Source of the DNA: Rhizobium rhododendri
Lineage (GTDB): Bacteria; Pseudomonadota; Alphaproteobacteria; Rhizobiales; Rhizobiaceae
Assembly (NCBI RefSeq): GCF_007000325.2
Contig: NZ_CP117270.1
Coordinates: 1 to 64,000, forward strand
DNA length: 64,000 nucleotides
Direction: 5' to 3'
The position numbers were made by a program, and so were the translations under genes. The notes beneath the pieces are model-generated. The model did not search any database, was not told where the DNA came from, and saw only the letters and a program-made list of their open reading frames with translations. This document shows positions 53,064-61,039 of the stretch, one piece after another. Position 1 is the first letter of the stretch; each line of letters starts with the position of its first letter.

Positions 53064-54371
53064 TTGTCAGACCCAGCCACCACGACCACGGTGCCTTACA
53101 CGGCCGAGGAAACCCGCCACCGCATCGTTGCGATCATGGCTGCATCTTCGGGCAACCTTGTGGAATGGTTCGATTTCTACGTCTACGCCTTCACCGCGCT
53201 CTATTTCAAAAGCTCGTTTTTCCCCAACCAGGATCCGACGGTCCAGCTGCTTCAGACGGCCGGGGTTTTCGCTGCGGGCTTCCTGATGCGGCCGATCGGC
53301 GGTTGGCTCTTCGGCCGCGTCGCCGATCGTCTCGGGCGCAAGACCTCGATGCTGATCTCGGTATCGATGATGTGCGGCGGCTCGCTGATGATCGCGGTCC
53401 TGCCGACCTATGCGCAGGTCGGGGTCCTCGCGCCCTTCCTGCTGCTGGTCGCACGGTTGATCCAGGGTCTGTCGGTGGGCGGCGAATACGGCACGACCGC
53501 AACCTACATGTCCGAAGTCGCATTGCGCGGCCGGCGCGGCTTCTTCTCGTCTTTCCAGTATGTCACGCTGATCGGCGGGCAACTGCTGGCGGTGCTGGTG
53601 ATCGTCATCATCGAGGCGCTGATGACCAGCGAACAGATCACCGAGTGGGGCTGGCGCATTCCCTTTGCAATCGGTGCCGTCGCTGCCGTCGTATCGATCT
53701 TCCTGCGTCGCACCCTGACGGAGACCCAGAATGCTGAAACCCGCAACAGCAAGGAAGCAGGCTCGCTCTCGGCACTTTTCCGCAATCATACCCCCGCTTT
53801 CCTGACGGTCCTCGGCTACACCGCCGGCGGGTCGCTGATCTTTTACACCTTCACCACGTACATGCAGAAATATCTCGTCAATACGGTCCACATGCCGGTG
53901 AAAACGGCGAGCTACGTGATGACCGTGGCGCTGTTCCTCTACATGTGCATGCAGCCGATATTCGGTGCCTTGTCCGACCGGATCGGCCGCCGCAACAACA
54001 TGCTGCTGTTCGGCGGGCTCGGCACTCTTTGCACGTTGCCGATCCTCGTCACGCTGCAGCACGTCACCGACCCCGTCATAGCAGGCGTCCTGATCGTGGT
54101 CGCACTCGCCATCGTCAGCTTCTACACTTCGATCAGCGGCATCGTGAAAGCCGAGATGTTTCCGGCCGAAGTGCGCGCCCTCGGCGTGGGTCTCGCTTAT
54201 GCCGTGGGCAACGCTATATTCGGCGGCTCCGCAGAATTCGTGGCGCTATCGATGAAGAACGCCGGAAACGAGCAGCTGTTCTACTGGTATGTCACCATCA
54301 TGATGATAATCGCCTTCCTCGTCGCCCTAAGACTCCCCCGCCAGGCACGCTATCTGCACGATGACCATTAA
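53064..54371 (+). CDS. MFS transporter, metabolite:proton symporter (KgtP/ProP type)
   Basis: The 435-residue inner-membrane protein has 12 predicted helices, the N-terminal [16 protein letters not shown] signature of the alpha-ketoglutarate/proline-betaine symporter branch and the loop motif [10 protein letters not shown] (repeated as [10 protein letters not shown]). I start it at the TTG at 53064, seven bases after GGAGGAGG. Substrates of this branch are small organic acids or betaines. It follows the sugar regulon by 290 bases with no shared regulator visible. Confidence 0.88.
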   Translation: MSDPATTTTVPYTAEETRHRIVAIMAASSGNLVEWFDFYVYAFTALYFKSSFFPNQDPTVQLLQTAGVFAAGFLMRPIGGWLFGRVADRLGRKTSMLISVSMMCGGSLMIAVLPTYAQVGVLAPFLLLVARLIQGLSVGGEYGTTATYMSEVALRGRRGFFSSFQYVTLIGGQLLAVLVIVIIEALMTSEQITEWGWRIPFAIGAVAAVVSIFLRRTLTETQNAETRNSKEAGSLSALFRNHTPAFLTVLGYTAGGSLIFYTFTTYMQKYLVNTVHMPVKTASYVMTVALFLYMCMQPIFGALSDRIGRRNNMLLFGGLGTLCTLPILVTLQHVTDPVIAGVLIVVALAIVSFYTSISGIVKAEMFPAEVRALGVGLAYAVGNAIFGGSAEFVALSMKNAGNEQLFYWYVTIMMIIAFLVALRLPRQARYLHDDH

Positions 54372-54428
54372 GTAAGGGCGGATTCGAGCCTGAGGTATTG
54401 CGTGTTTCAGGATCGTGACGGGAGGTGA

Positions 54429-55148
54429 ATGATGGACTGGTCGTGGCAAGGGCTGAGGCGCTCATATCTGACGACGCCTGTGCTGCTGCGGTCTATTCCG
54501 GTCGGTATGGTCATCGCATGCGGCGTCGTTGCCACCAGCTGGACGCATAGTTTGCTGAGCAACCATCAACAACTCGTCGTCCACGCCTATCAGGTCATAG
54601 ACACCACCAAAGACGTACTGATCGGCCTCGACGATGCCGAGACGGGACAGCGGGGATACCTGTTGAGCGGAGATAGCCGCTATCTGGATCCGTACGAAAA
54701 GGCCTTGACGAGACTGACGCAACTGCGCGCGACCTTGGCGGTATCGATCTCCGACAACACAGTTCAGGTGGAACGGGTGCGCAGGCTGAACGGTCTTATC
54801 GACGAGAAGCTCGCGGACTTGCAGCAATCGATAACCACGCACGACGTCAAGGGTTTCGAGGCGGCGAGGACGATGGAACTCGAAATGATGCAGAAAGCCA
54901 CGATGGACAGCATCCGGCGGGTCATTGGGGATGTGACCGAAACCGAAAAATCACTTCTTGCCGCCCGACAGACAAAGGTGGATCGGGACGAGATGCTTAT
55001 CCGCGTGGTCGCCATCCTCGTCGGTCTCGCATCCTTCCTGACCCGTGCCGGTATTGAAGTCTACCTTGCAAGGACCGGGCGTGCATCGGTTGCAAGCCCT
55101 AGGGCTGACGCAGCCGTCCCAAGCCAGAGCTTGGAGAGAGACTGTTGA
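54429..55148 (+). CDS. CHASE3-domain membrane protein without an output domain
   Basis: The 239-residue protein has one membrane helix near 18-38, an extracytoplasmic CHASE3 domain (VIDTTKDVLIGLDDAETGQRGYLLSGDSRYLDPYEKAL is the hallmark) and a second helix near 193-210, then about 30 disordered residues. CHASE3 normally sits in front of a kinase, cyclase or chemotaxis domain; none is present and the frame closes cleanly. It could be a truncated receptor or a standalone partner. GGGAGG precedes the first ATG. Confidence 0.85.
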   Translation: MMDWSWQGLRRSYLTTPVLLRSIPVGMVIACGVVATSWTHSLLSNHQQLVVHAYQVIDTTKDVLIGLDDAETGQRGYLLSGDSRYLDPYEKALTRLTQLRATLAVSISDNTVQVERVRRLNGLIDEKLADLQQSITTHDVKGFEAARTMELEMMQKATMDSIRRVIGDVTETEKSLLAARQTKVDRDEMLIRVVAILVGLASFLTRAGIEVYLARTGRASVASPRADAAVPSQSLERDC

Positions 55149-55515
55149 GCGCTGGCATGCCCGACGGCACGCGACATGCTTCCGGCCGCTGAAACGCAAG
55201 TATTTCTAGAATACAGGCTAATTGGTCGGTTAGCGCTGTTCGGCATATTTTGAAAATGCCCGGTGTTGCGCTTGCCACCCTCAGCCGCAGATTTCAGGGC
55301 AACGTCACGCCCTTTGCCGACACTTCCCGACTGGCCTCCGGTTCCCCCAAATTGCTGCACTGCCACAAATTTAGCCACTGAAAAACGGTGCGAATTTTTT
55401 AGCGTCGTCCGCTTGACAATTCATGGCTGATAAAGCTCTTTATCAAAATCCAGTAAAACAGACGCATGTCCGGTATATTGGACAGTCAATAAATCATCTT
55501 CTTAAGGGGAACGTC
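55149..55515. promoter_or_regulatory. Control region of the amino-acid ABC / hydantoinase cluster with two palindromes
   Basis: This 367-base region has no gene I can support. Near its right end lie TTGACA (55413-55418), a perfect palindrome GATAAAG-CT-CTTTATC (55429-55444) and a second dyad TGTCC-N8-GGACA (55467-55484) with TATATT at its centre. These precede the binding-protein gene and are good candidate sites for the IclR or AraC regulator of the cluster. Confidence 0.55.
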
Positions 55516-56355
55516 ATGACCTTTTCTATTCGTGCCGGCCTGATCGCCCTGGCCGCAGCAGCAGCTCTTTCCAGCCCTGTTCTTGCCGACGGCAGCAAGC
55601 TCGATGAAGTGCTGGCACGCGGCCACCTGGTAATGGGTACCGGCAGCACCAATGCGCCGTGGCACTTCAAAAGTGCGGACGACAAGCTGCAGGGCTTCGA
55701 TGTCGACATGGGCCACATCATCGCCAAGGCTTTGTTCGGCGACCCGGACAAGATCGAATACGTCAACCAGTCGTCCGACGCCCGTATTCCGAACATTACC
55801 ACGAACAAGGTCGACATCACCTGCCAGTTCATGACTGTCACCGGCGAGCGCGCCCAGCAGATTGCCTTCACCATTCCCTATTACCGCGAAGGCGTCGGCC
55901 TCATGCTGAAGGCTGACGGCCAGTATGCTGATTATGCCGCGCTGAAAGCGGCAGGCTCGTCGGTCACCGTATCTGTGCTGCAGAATGTCTATGCCGAAGC
56001 CATGGTCCACGCGGCGCTTCCGGACGCCAAGGTCGACCAGTACGACTCCGTCGATCTCATCTACCAGGCCCTGGAATCCGGCCGGGCCGATGCTGTCGCC
56101 ACCGACCAGTCATCGCTCGCCTGGTACATGACCCAGAACGCCGGCAGGTATAAGGACGCCGGCTATGGCTGGAACCCGCAGACCTATGCTTGCGGCGTCA
56201 AGCGCGGTGACCAGGACTGGCTGAACTTCGTTAACACGGCGCTGCATGAAGCGATGACCGGCGTCGAGTTCGATACCTATGCGAAGTCCTACAAGACCTG
56301 GTTCGGCAAGGACCTGACGCCGCCGCAGATCGGCTTCCCGGTCGAATTCAAGTAA
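55516..56355 (+). CDS. Polar amino-acid-type ABC solute-binding protein
   Basis: The 279-residue protein has a Sec signal peptide (about 1-24, ending VLA) and the family-3 binding fold: VMGTGSTNAPWHFKSADDKLQGFDVDMGHIIAKALFGD and the VDITCQFMTVTGERAQQIAFTIPYY segment. AAGGGGA precedes the ATG; the frame upstream has no signal peptide. It is the first gene of a cluster with two permeases and an ATPase. The ligand may be a cyclic amide rather than an amino acid, given the hydantoinase-type genes downstream. Confidence 0.92.
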   Translation: MTFSIRAGLIALAAAAALSSPVLADGSKLDEVLARGHLVMGTGSTNAPWHFKSADDKLQGFDVDMGHIIAKALFGDPDKIEYVNQSSDARIPNITTNKVDITCQFMTVTGERAQQIAFTIPYYREGVGLMLKADGQYADYAALKAAGSSVTVSVLQNVYAEAMVHAALPDAKVDQYDSVDLIYQALESGRADAVATDQSSLAWYMTQNAGRYKDAGYGWNPQTYACGVKRGDQDWLNFVNTALHEAMTGVEFDTYAKSYKTWFGKDLTPPQIGFPVEFK

Positions 56356-56364
56356 TTGGCTCAG

Positions 56365-56388
56365 GGGAGCGAGGCATCTCTCGCTCCC
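56365..56388 (+). other. Stem-loop behind the amino-acid-type binding-protein gene
   Basis: GGGAGCGAG pairs with CTCGCTCCC around six bases, ten bases after the stop codon, followed by TGTTTC. It may partly terminate or protect the upstream message. Confidence 0.65.
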
Positions 56389-56407
56389 TGTTTCTGCGAG
56401 GACGACC

Positions 56408-57070
56408 ATGGGTTACACGCTGAATTTCTCTGCGGTCTGGCGCAATTTTGATTTTCTCTGGAGCGGTTTGGCGTTGAGCCTCGGCCTGGCGGTCATCTCG
56501 ATCGTGATTGGCGCCGTAATTGGCCTGGTGGTTGCATTTGCCTTGCTGTCGAAACAGCGGTTCGTGGCGATCCCGGCGCGCTGCTATGTGACGCTGATAC
56601 GCAACCTGCCTATCCTCGTGCTGGTCCTGTTTGCCTATTTCGCGCTGCCGCAGATGGGGTTCAGGCTGGACAAGGTGAAAAGCTTCATCCTGGTGCTTTC
56701 CCTCTATTCGGGCGCCTATCTGGCAGAAGTATTTCGCGCCGGGCTGCTGTCTATTCCGAAGGGCCTGACCGAAGCCGGCCTCGCCATCGGCCTGACCTCA
56801 AGCCAGATCCGCACCTCGATTATCGCGCCGCTGATGTTCCGGAACGTGCTGCCGTCGCTGTCCTCGACGATCATATCCCTGTTCAAGGACACATCGCTTG
56901 CAGCGACCATTGCCGTGCCGGAACTGACCTTCGCCGCCCGCAAGATCAATGTCGAAAGCTTCCGTGTCATCGAGACATGGATGGTCACCTCCGCTCTCTA
57001 TGTCGCCACCTGTCTTCTCATTGCTGCCGTCATGCGCTTCTTCGAGCGCCGGCTGGCGCTGCCGAGGTAA
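56408..57070 (+). CDS. Amino-acid-type ABC importer permease (HisQ/HisM family), first
   Basis: The 220-residue membrane protein has about five helices and the coupling segment EAGLAIGLTSSQIRTSIIAPLMFRNVLPS. TLIRNLPILVLVLFAYF is typical of polar amino-acid permeases. It lies four bases before the second permease, with which it forms the pore. Confidence 0.92.
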   Translation: MGYTLNFSAVWRNFDFLWSGLALSLGLAVISIVIGAVIGLVVAFALLSKQRFVAIPARCYVTLIRNLPILVLVLFAYFALPQMGFRLDKVKSFILVLSLYSGAYLAEVFRAGLLSIPKGLTEAGLAIGLTSSQIRTSIIAPLMFRNVLPSLSSTIISLFKDTSLAATIAVPELTFAARKINVESFRVIETWMVTSALYVATCLLIAAVMRFFERRLALPR

Positions 57071-57074
57071 GCCG

Positions 57075-57734
57075 ATGTCCCACAGTTTCCTCGAACAGCT
57101 CTGGATTGCCCGCTATGTGATCGTCAGTGGGCTGATGATGACGATATCGATCTCGCTGCTGGCCATCCTTGCCGGGTCGGTCGTCGGTGTGTTCGTCGGG
57201 CTCGCGCTGGCCTATGGCAACATGGCGCTGCGGTTTGTCGTGCGGGCCTATACCGACATCATCCGCGGCACGCCGGTTCTCGTGCTTGTTCTGGCCAGCT
57301 ACTATGTATCGAGTGCCGTCGGTCTTGACCTCGGTCCTTTTTCTGCCGGCGTGCTGGCACTGGCCATCTTCTGCTCGTCACATGTCGGCGAGATCGTGCG
57401 CGGCGCGCTGCAGGCGATCCCCCGGGGCCAGACGGAAGCTGCCAAGGCGATCGGCCTGACATTCACGCAGACATTCACCTCCGTGCTCTGGCCGCAGGCC
57501 TTGCGCCAGTGCCTTCCGGCCTGGGTCAACACGGCTGCGGAAATCGTCAAGGCGTCGACGCTGCTTTCGGTCATCGGCGTTGCCGAGCTGTTGCTGCGCA
57601 GCCAGGAAATCATCTCGCGCAACTTCATGAGCCTGCAGTTCTATTTCCTCGCAGGCGCTCTCTATTTCGTCGTCAATTTCGGGATCGAGCGCTTTGGCAA
57701 ATTCGTCGAGCGCAAGACCATGCTGCCATCCTGA
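57075..57734 (+). CDS. Amino-acid-type ABC importer permease (HisQ/HisM family), second
   Basis: The 219-residue membrane protein has the segments TDIIRGTPVLVLVLASYYV and EAAKAIGLTFTQTFTSVLWPQALRQCLPAW. I start it at 57075 just after the first permease gene; an earlier in-frame start would lie inside that gene. It is followed by the ATPase gene. Confidence 0.92.
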   Translation: MSHSFLEQLWIARYVIVSGLMMTISISLLAILAGSVVGVFVGLALAYGNMALRFVVRAYTDIIRGTPVLVLVLASYYVSSAVGLDLGPFSAGVLALAIFCSSHVGEIVRGALQAIPRGQTEAAKAIGLTFTQTFTSVLWPQALRQCLPAWVNTAAEIVKASTLLSVIGVAELLLRSQEIISRNFMSLQFYFLAGALYFVVNFGIERFGKFVERKTMLPS

Positions 57735-57746
57735 GGAGGCTTGCCA

Positions 57747-58517
57747 ATGGCCAGGACCATGCTTGAAATCAAAGGCCTGCGGAAAACCTACGGCCACCAT
57801 GAGGTGCTGCAGGGCGTCGATTGTTCCGTCGCGGAAGGCGAGGTGATCTCGATCATCGGCTCGTCGGGTTCCGGCAAGACGACGATGCTTCGCTGTATCA
57901 ACATGCTCGAGGAGTTCCAGGGCGGAACCATCAACCTCGATGGCGAGGAGATTGGCTACCACATCGAAGGCAGCTCGCGCCGCCGCAAAAGCGAACGGGA
58001 AATCGCACGCCAGCGCGCGCTGACGGGCATGGCCTTCCAGCAATTCAATCTCTTTCCCCATATGACAGCGGCCGAAAATGTCATGCTCGGTCTCATCAAG
58101 GTGAAGAAGATGCCGAAAGCCGAAGCCCGGACGCTTGCCGAGCGCTGGCTCGATCGCGTCGGCCTCTCGGCGCGCAGCAATCACTATCCCGGCCAGCTAT
58201 CGGGTGGCCAGCAGCAGCGCGTTGCGATTGCCCGAGCGATTGCGATGTCCCCGCGCCTGATGCTGTTCGATGAGGTGACCTCTGCGCTGGACCCGGAGTT
58301 GGTGGGCGAAGTACTGCAGGTTATCAAGGGGCTGGCGGCAGATGGCATGACCATGCTGCTGGTCACGCACGAGATGCGTTTTGCCTATGAGGTGTCGTCC
58401 CGGGTTATCTTCATGAACCAGGGTGTCATCTGCGAAGAGGGCGATCCCAGGGAGATGTTCGTACAGCCGAAGACCGAGCGGCTCGCCGAGTTTTTAAAGA
58501 CCTCGAGTTTCAACTAA
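57747..58517 (+). CDS. Amino-acid-type ABC importer ATPase (GlnQ/HisP family)
   Basis: The 256-residue ATPase has Walker A GSSGSGKT, signature [15 protein letters not shown] and Walker [13 protein letters not shown], with Val where most relatives have Pro. The start at 57747 lies seven bases after GAGGAGG; the TTG at 57741 is less likely. It energises the two permeases encoded directly upstream. Confidence 0.93.
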   Translation: MARTMLEIKGLRKTYGHHEVLQGVDCSVAEGEVISIIGSSGSGKTTMLRCINMLEEFQGGTINLDGEEIGYHIEGSSRRRKSEREIARQRALTGMAFQQFNLFPHMTAAENVMLGLIKVKKMPKAEARTLAERWLDRVGLSARSNHYPGQLSGGQQQRVAIARAIAMSPRLMLFDEVTSALDPELVGEVLQVIKGLAADGMTMLLVTHEMRFAYEVSSRVIFMNQGVICEEGDPREMFVQPKTERLAEFLKTSSFN

Positions 58518-58535
58518 GCAGGAAAGTGAAATATT

Positions 58536-58925
58536 ATGACGATCAAACGTTATGGCGCCGGAGAAAAAGGCGCTGGCGGTCAACCCCTTCCGTTCGCAAG
58601 AGCCACGGAAGCCGGCGGCTGGCTTTATGTTTCCGGCCAGGTGCCCATGGAGAATGGCGAGATCGTGCCCGGCGGCATCGTCACCCAGAGCCGGAAGGCC
58701 ATCGACAACATGATAGCCATCCTCGATGAGGCCGGCTACACGCTTCAGGATGTGGTGCGCGTCGGTGTCTGGCTCGACGATCCGCGGGATTTCTGGAGTT
58801 TCAATGGCGTCTACGCCGAATATTTCAGCGAGAATCCTCCCGCGCGCGCTTGTGTCCAGTCGCGCATGATGGTCGATTGCAAGGTCGAGGTGGATTGCGT
58901 CGCCTATCGCTCGGATCGCGCCTAA
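58536..58925 (+). CDS. RidA-family protein (reactive imine/enamine deaminase)
   Basis: The 129-residue protein belongs to the RidA/YjgF/UK114 family, trimeric enzymes that hydrolyse imines or enamines from amino-acid and heterocycle breakdown. The SGQVP segment (near 35), DDPRDFWSFNGVYAEYF and the C-terminal ARACVQSRMMVDCKVEVDCVA with its Arg are present. Its place between the importer and the IclR regulator suggests a catabolic step on a nitrogen compound rather than the general housekeeping role. Confidence 0.9.
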   Translation: MTIKRYGAGEKGAGGQPLPFARATEAGGWLYVSGQVPMENGEIVPGGIVTQSRKAIDNMIAILDEAGYTLQDVVRVGVWLDDPRDFWSFNGVYAEYFSENPPARACVQSRMMVDCKVEVDCVAYRSDRA

Positions 58926-58940
58926 GTATTGGAGAAATGC

Positions 58941-59747
58941 ATGGCTGAGGCTGCTGTCGAGATCGCATCGCGACGCACCAGAGGACTGGATCGCGCTTTC
59001 GAGATCCTGGAGTTTCTGCGCGCCAAGCGCCAGCCCATGAGGCCCAACGAGATCGCGGCAGAAATAGGCGCGCCGCGATCCTCGGTATACGAATTGGTCA
59101 ACCTGCTTCTCGGCCACGGCATGCTCGACTATCAGGGAGACGACGGGCGGGTGTTCCTCGGCCGTCGTCTGTATTTCCTTGGAACAGCCTATGCCGAGCA
59201 TTTCGATCTGATGCGGGAATGCGAGCGCATGCTGACCCGGCTTGCGGTGGAAACGCGCGAAACTGCCCAGATGTGTCTGCTCGAAGGAAACAAGTACACT
59301 GTCGCGATGATGCGCGAGGGCATTCGACCCTTCCGTATTTCCTCCAACGTAGGCGAAACAGTTTCGATCCCCTGGACGGCGTCGGGACGGCTGCTCGTCT
59401 CACACCTGACCGACGAGCAGATTATCGATTTGATCCCGCCGGAAGATTTCACGCTGCCGGACGGCAGGCAGCTGGATCCTGCAACCTTTTTGGCCGAGGT
59501 GCGCACTGCAGCTCGTGACGGATATTTCACCTTCAACAGCGAGGTGGAAAACTTCACCCATTGTTTCGCCGTGCCGATTTACCAGGCCGGTGGCAACTGC
59601 ATTGCCACCCTCTGCCTCGTCGCGCCTCGGGAAGATGGATTGCGCAACCGCGACTCCTATCTGGAGAGCCTGTTGACGGCCGCGAACGAGATCTCCGACA
59701 AGCTCGGGTTTCACAACGAGCGTGCAAGGGTGGCCGTCCCCCGCTGA
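58941..59747 (+). CDS. IclR-family transcriptional regulator
   Basis: The 268-residue protein has an N-terminal winged helix (about 15-75: LDRAFEILEFLRAKRQPMRPNEIAAEIGAPRSSVYELVNLLL) and a C-terminal IclR ligand domain (ETAQMCLLEGNKYTVAMM; PWTASGRLLVSHL). The start follows GGAGAAA. It is the last gene of the importer operon and probably controls it; the palindromes near 55.4 kb are candidate sites. Confidence 0.92.
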   Translation: MAEAAVEIASRRTRGLDRAFEILEFLRAKRQPMRPNEIAAEIGAPRSSVYELVNLLLGHGMLDYQGDDGRVFLGRRLYFLGTAYAEHFDLMRECERMLTRLAVETRETAQMCLLEGNKYTVAMMREGIRPFRISSNVGETVSIPWTASGRLLVSHLTDEQIIDLIPPEDFTLPDGRQLDPATFLAEVRTAARDGYFTFNSEVENFTHCFAVPIYQAGGNCIATLCLVAPREDGLRNRDSYLESLLTAANEISDKLGFHNERARVAVPR

Positions 59748-59913
59748 GGTTTCCGGGCTGGCTGCCTGTTTGGGTCGCAGTCCCTGTCCGTCTCGCAGCG
59801 CGGCCATGCTCATAAGTTTATGCGTTTTTTAGCAATACGACCCACCGAATTGATGTACTCTGCCCTCAATAGCAGGAACCGGGAAAAGCCGGCCTACAAG
59901 GGGAAGTCGATGC

Positions 59914-60894
59914 ATGAGATACGTCGTCGATGATATCAGCGGTCAAGCCGGGGGCGATGCCTGGCAGGCTGCCGTGACCGAAACCTACTTTCCACTCGAT
60001 ACCGAATACCGCAACAGGCGGGAATTCAGGGGCGTGCTGGAGACATGGTCTCTAGGCCTCGTCGGTGTGTCGAGGATGGAGTGCGACGGCGTCAGTTATC
60101 GTCGCCATCGCCGCCACTTTCTCAACGAACGCGATGCCAGTCTTCTCATTACCATTCCGGAAGTCAGCGAAGTCGACTTCTCGCAGGGCTCGCGCAGCGT
60201 CAATTGCAAGCCGGGCGGCTTCATTCTGGAGCGTGGCGATGCCCCCTATGAATTCTGGCACGGCCGCCCGAATGCCCTCTGGGTGCTGAAGGTCCCGGCT
60301 GCGAGCGTCCGATCGCGGATCGGCTCGACGGATCGGTTCAGCGCGCTCAGTTTTGACGGGACCCGCGGCGTCGCCGCTCTCTTTCTCGATACGGTTCGGA
60401 CCACGATCAACCATGTCGACGACATCGACGACGTCGCGCGTGAACTGACCGGCCGACACATTCTCGAAATGCTTTGCCTGTCGATCGTCAGCGACGACCG
60501 CGTGCTCGATAGCAATATCTCCTCGATACGGGCAGGGCACCTGCATCGCGCCGAGCAGTACATTCGCGACAATATCAAGAATGCAGATCTCGGTCCGCAA
60601 TCGGTAGCGGAAGCTGGCGGCATTTCGTTGCGCTACCTGCAGGGCCTGTTCCAGGACAGCAACAAGTCGATCAACGGTTTCATCCGCGACAGCCGTCTCG
60701 AGCGCTGTGCCGAGGAACTGATGTCGCTGACCGTCACCACGACGATTGCCGAAATCGCTTATCGATGGGGCTTTACCGACCAGTCGCAGTTCTGCCGTCA
60801 CTACAGATCGAAATTTGGCTGTTCGCCGAGCGAGACGCGCCGCGAGGCCTTGCTTCGGGCAGGCAGGACCCACCCAGGGAAAAAGCCGCACTAG
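59914..60894 (+). CDS. AraC-family regulator upstream of the hydantoinase genes
   Basis: The 326-residue protein has a long N-terminal AraC_binding_2-type domain (about 1-200) and a C-terminal double helix-turn-helix (about 215-315: SVAEAGGISLRYLQGLFQDSNKSINGFIRDSRLERC; IAEIAYRWGFTDQSQFCRHYRSKFGCSPSETRR). AAGGGGAAG precedes the ATG. It lies between the IclR gene and the hydantoinase genes on the same strand, 145 bases before the latter, and likely activates them. Confidence 0.92.
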   Translation: MRYVVDDISGQAGGDAWQAAVTETYFPLDTEYRNRREFRGVLETWSLGLVGVSRMECDGVSYRRHRRHFLNERDASLLITIPEVSEVDFSQGSRSVNCKPGGFILERGDAPYEFWHGRPNALWVLKVPAASVRSRIGSTDRFSALSFDGTRGVAALFLDTVRTTINHVDDIDDVARELTGRHILEMLCLSIVSDDRVLDSNISSIRAGHLHRAEQYIRDNIKNADLGPQSVAEAGGISLRYLQGLFQDSNKSINGFIRDSRLERCAEELMSLTVTTTIAEIAYRWGFTDQSQFCRHYRSKFGCSPSETRREALLRAGRTHPGKKPH

Positions 60895-61039
60895 CCACTT
60901 CGGCCTAGCGGCAAGGGAAATTTGACGCCGTCCGGCGACCGATCCGGACTTTCGCAACTACCGGACAATCGAAGCGCCATTCCGTGACGGGTTGGCGAAA
61001 GAAGACTGCTGTCCGGTCGAACCATCCAGAGGACAGATC

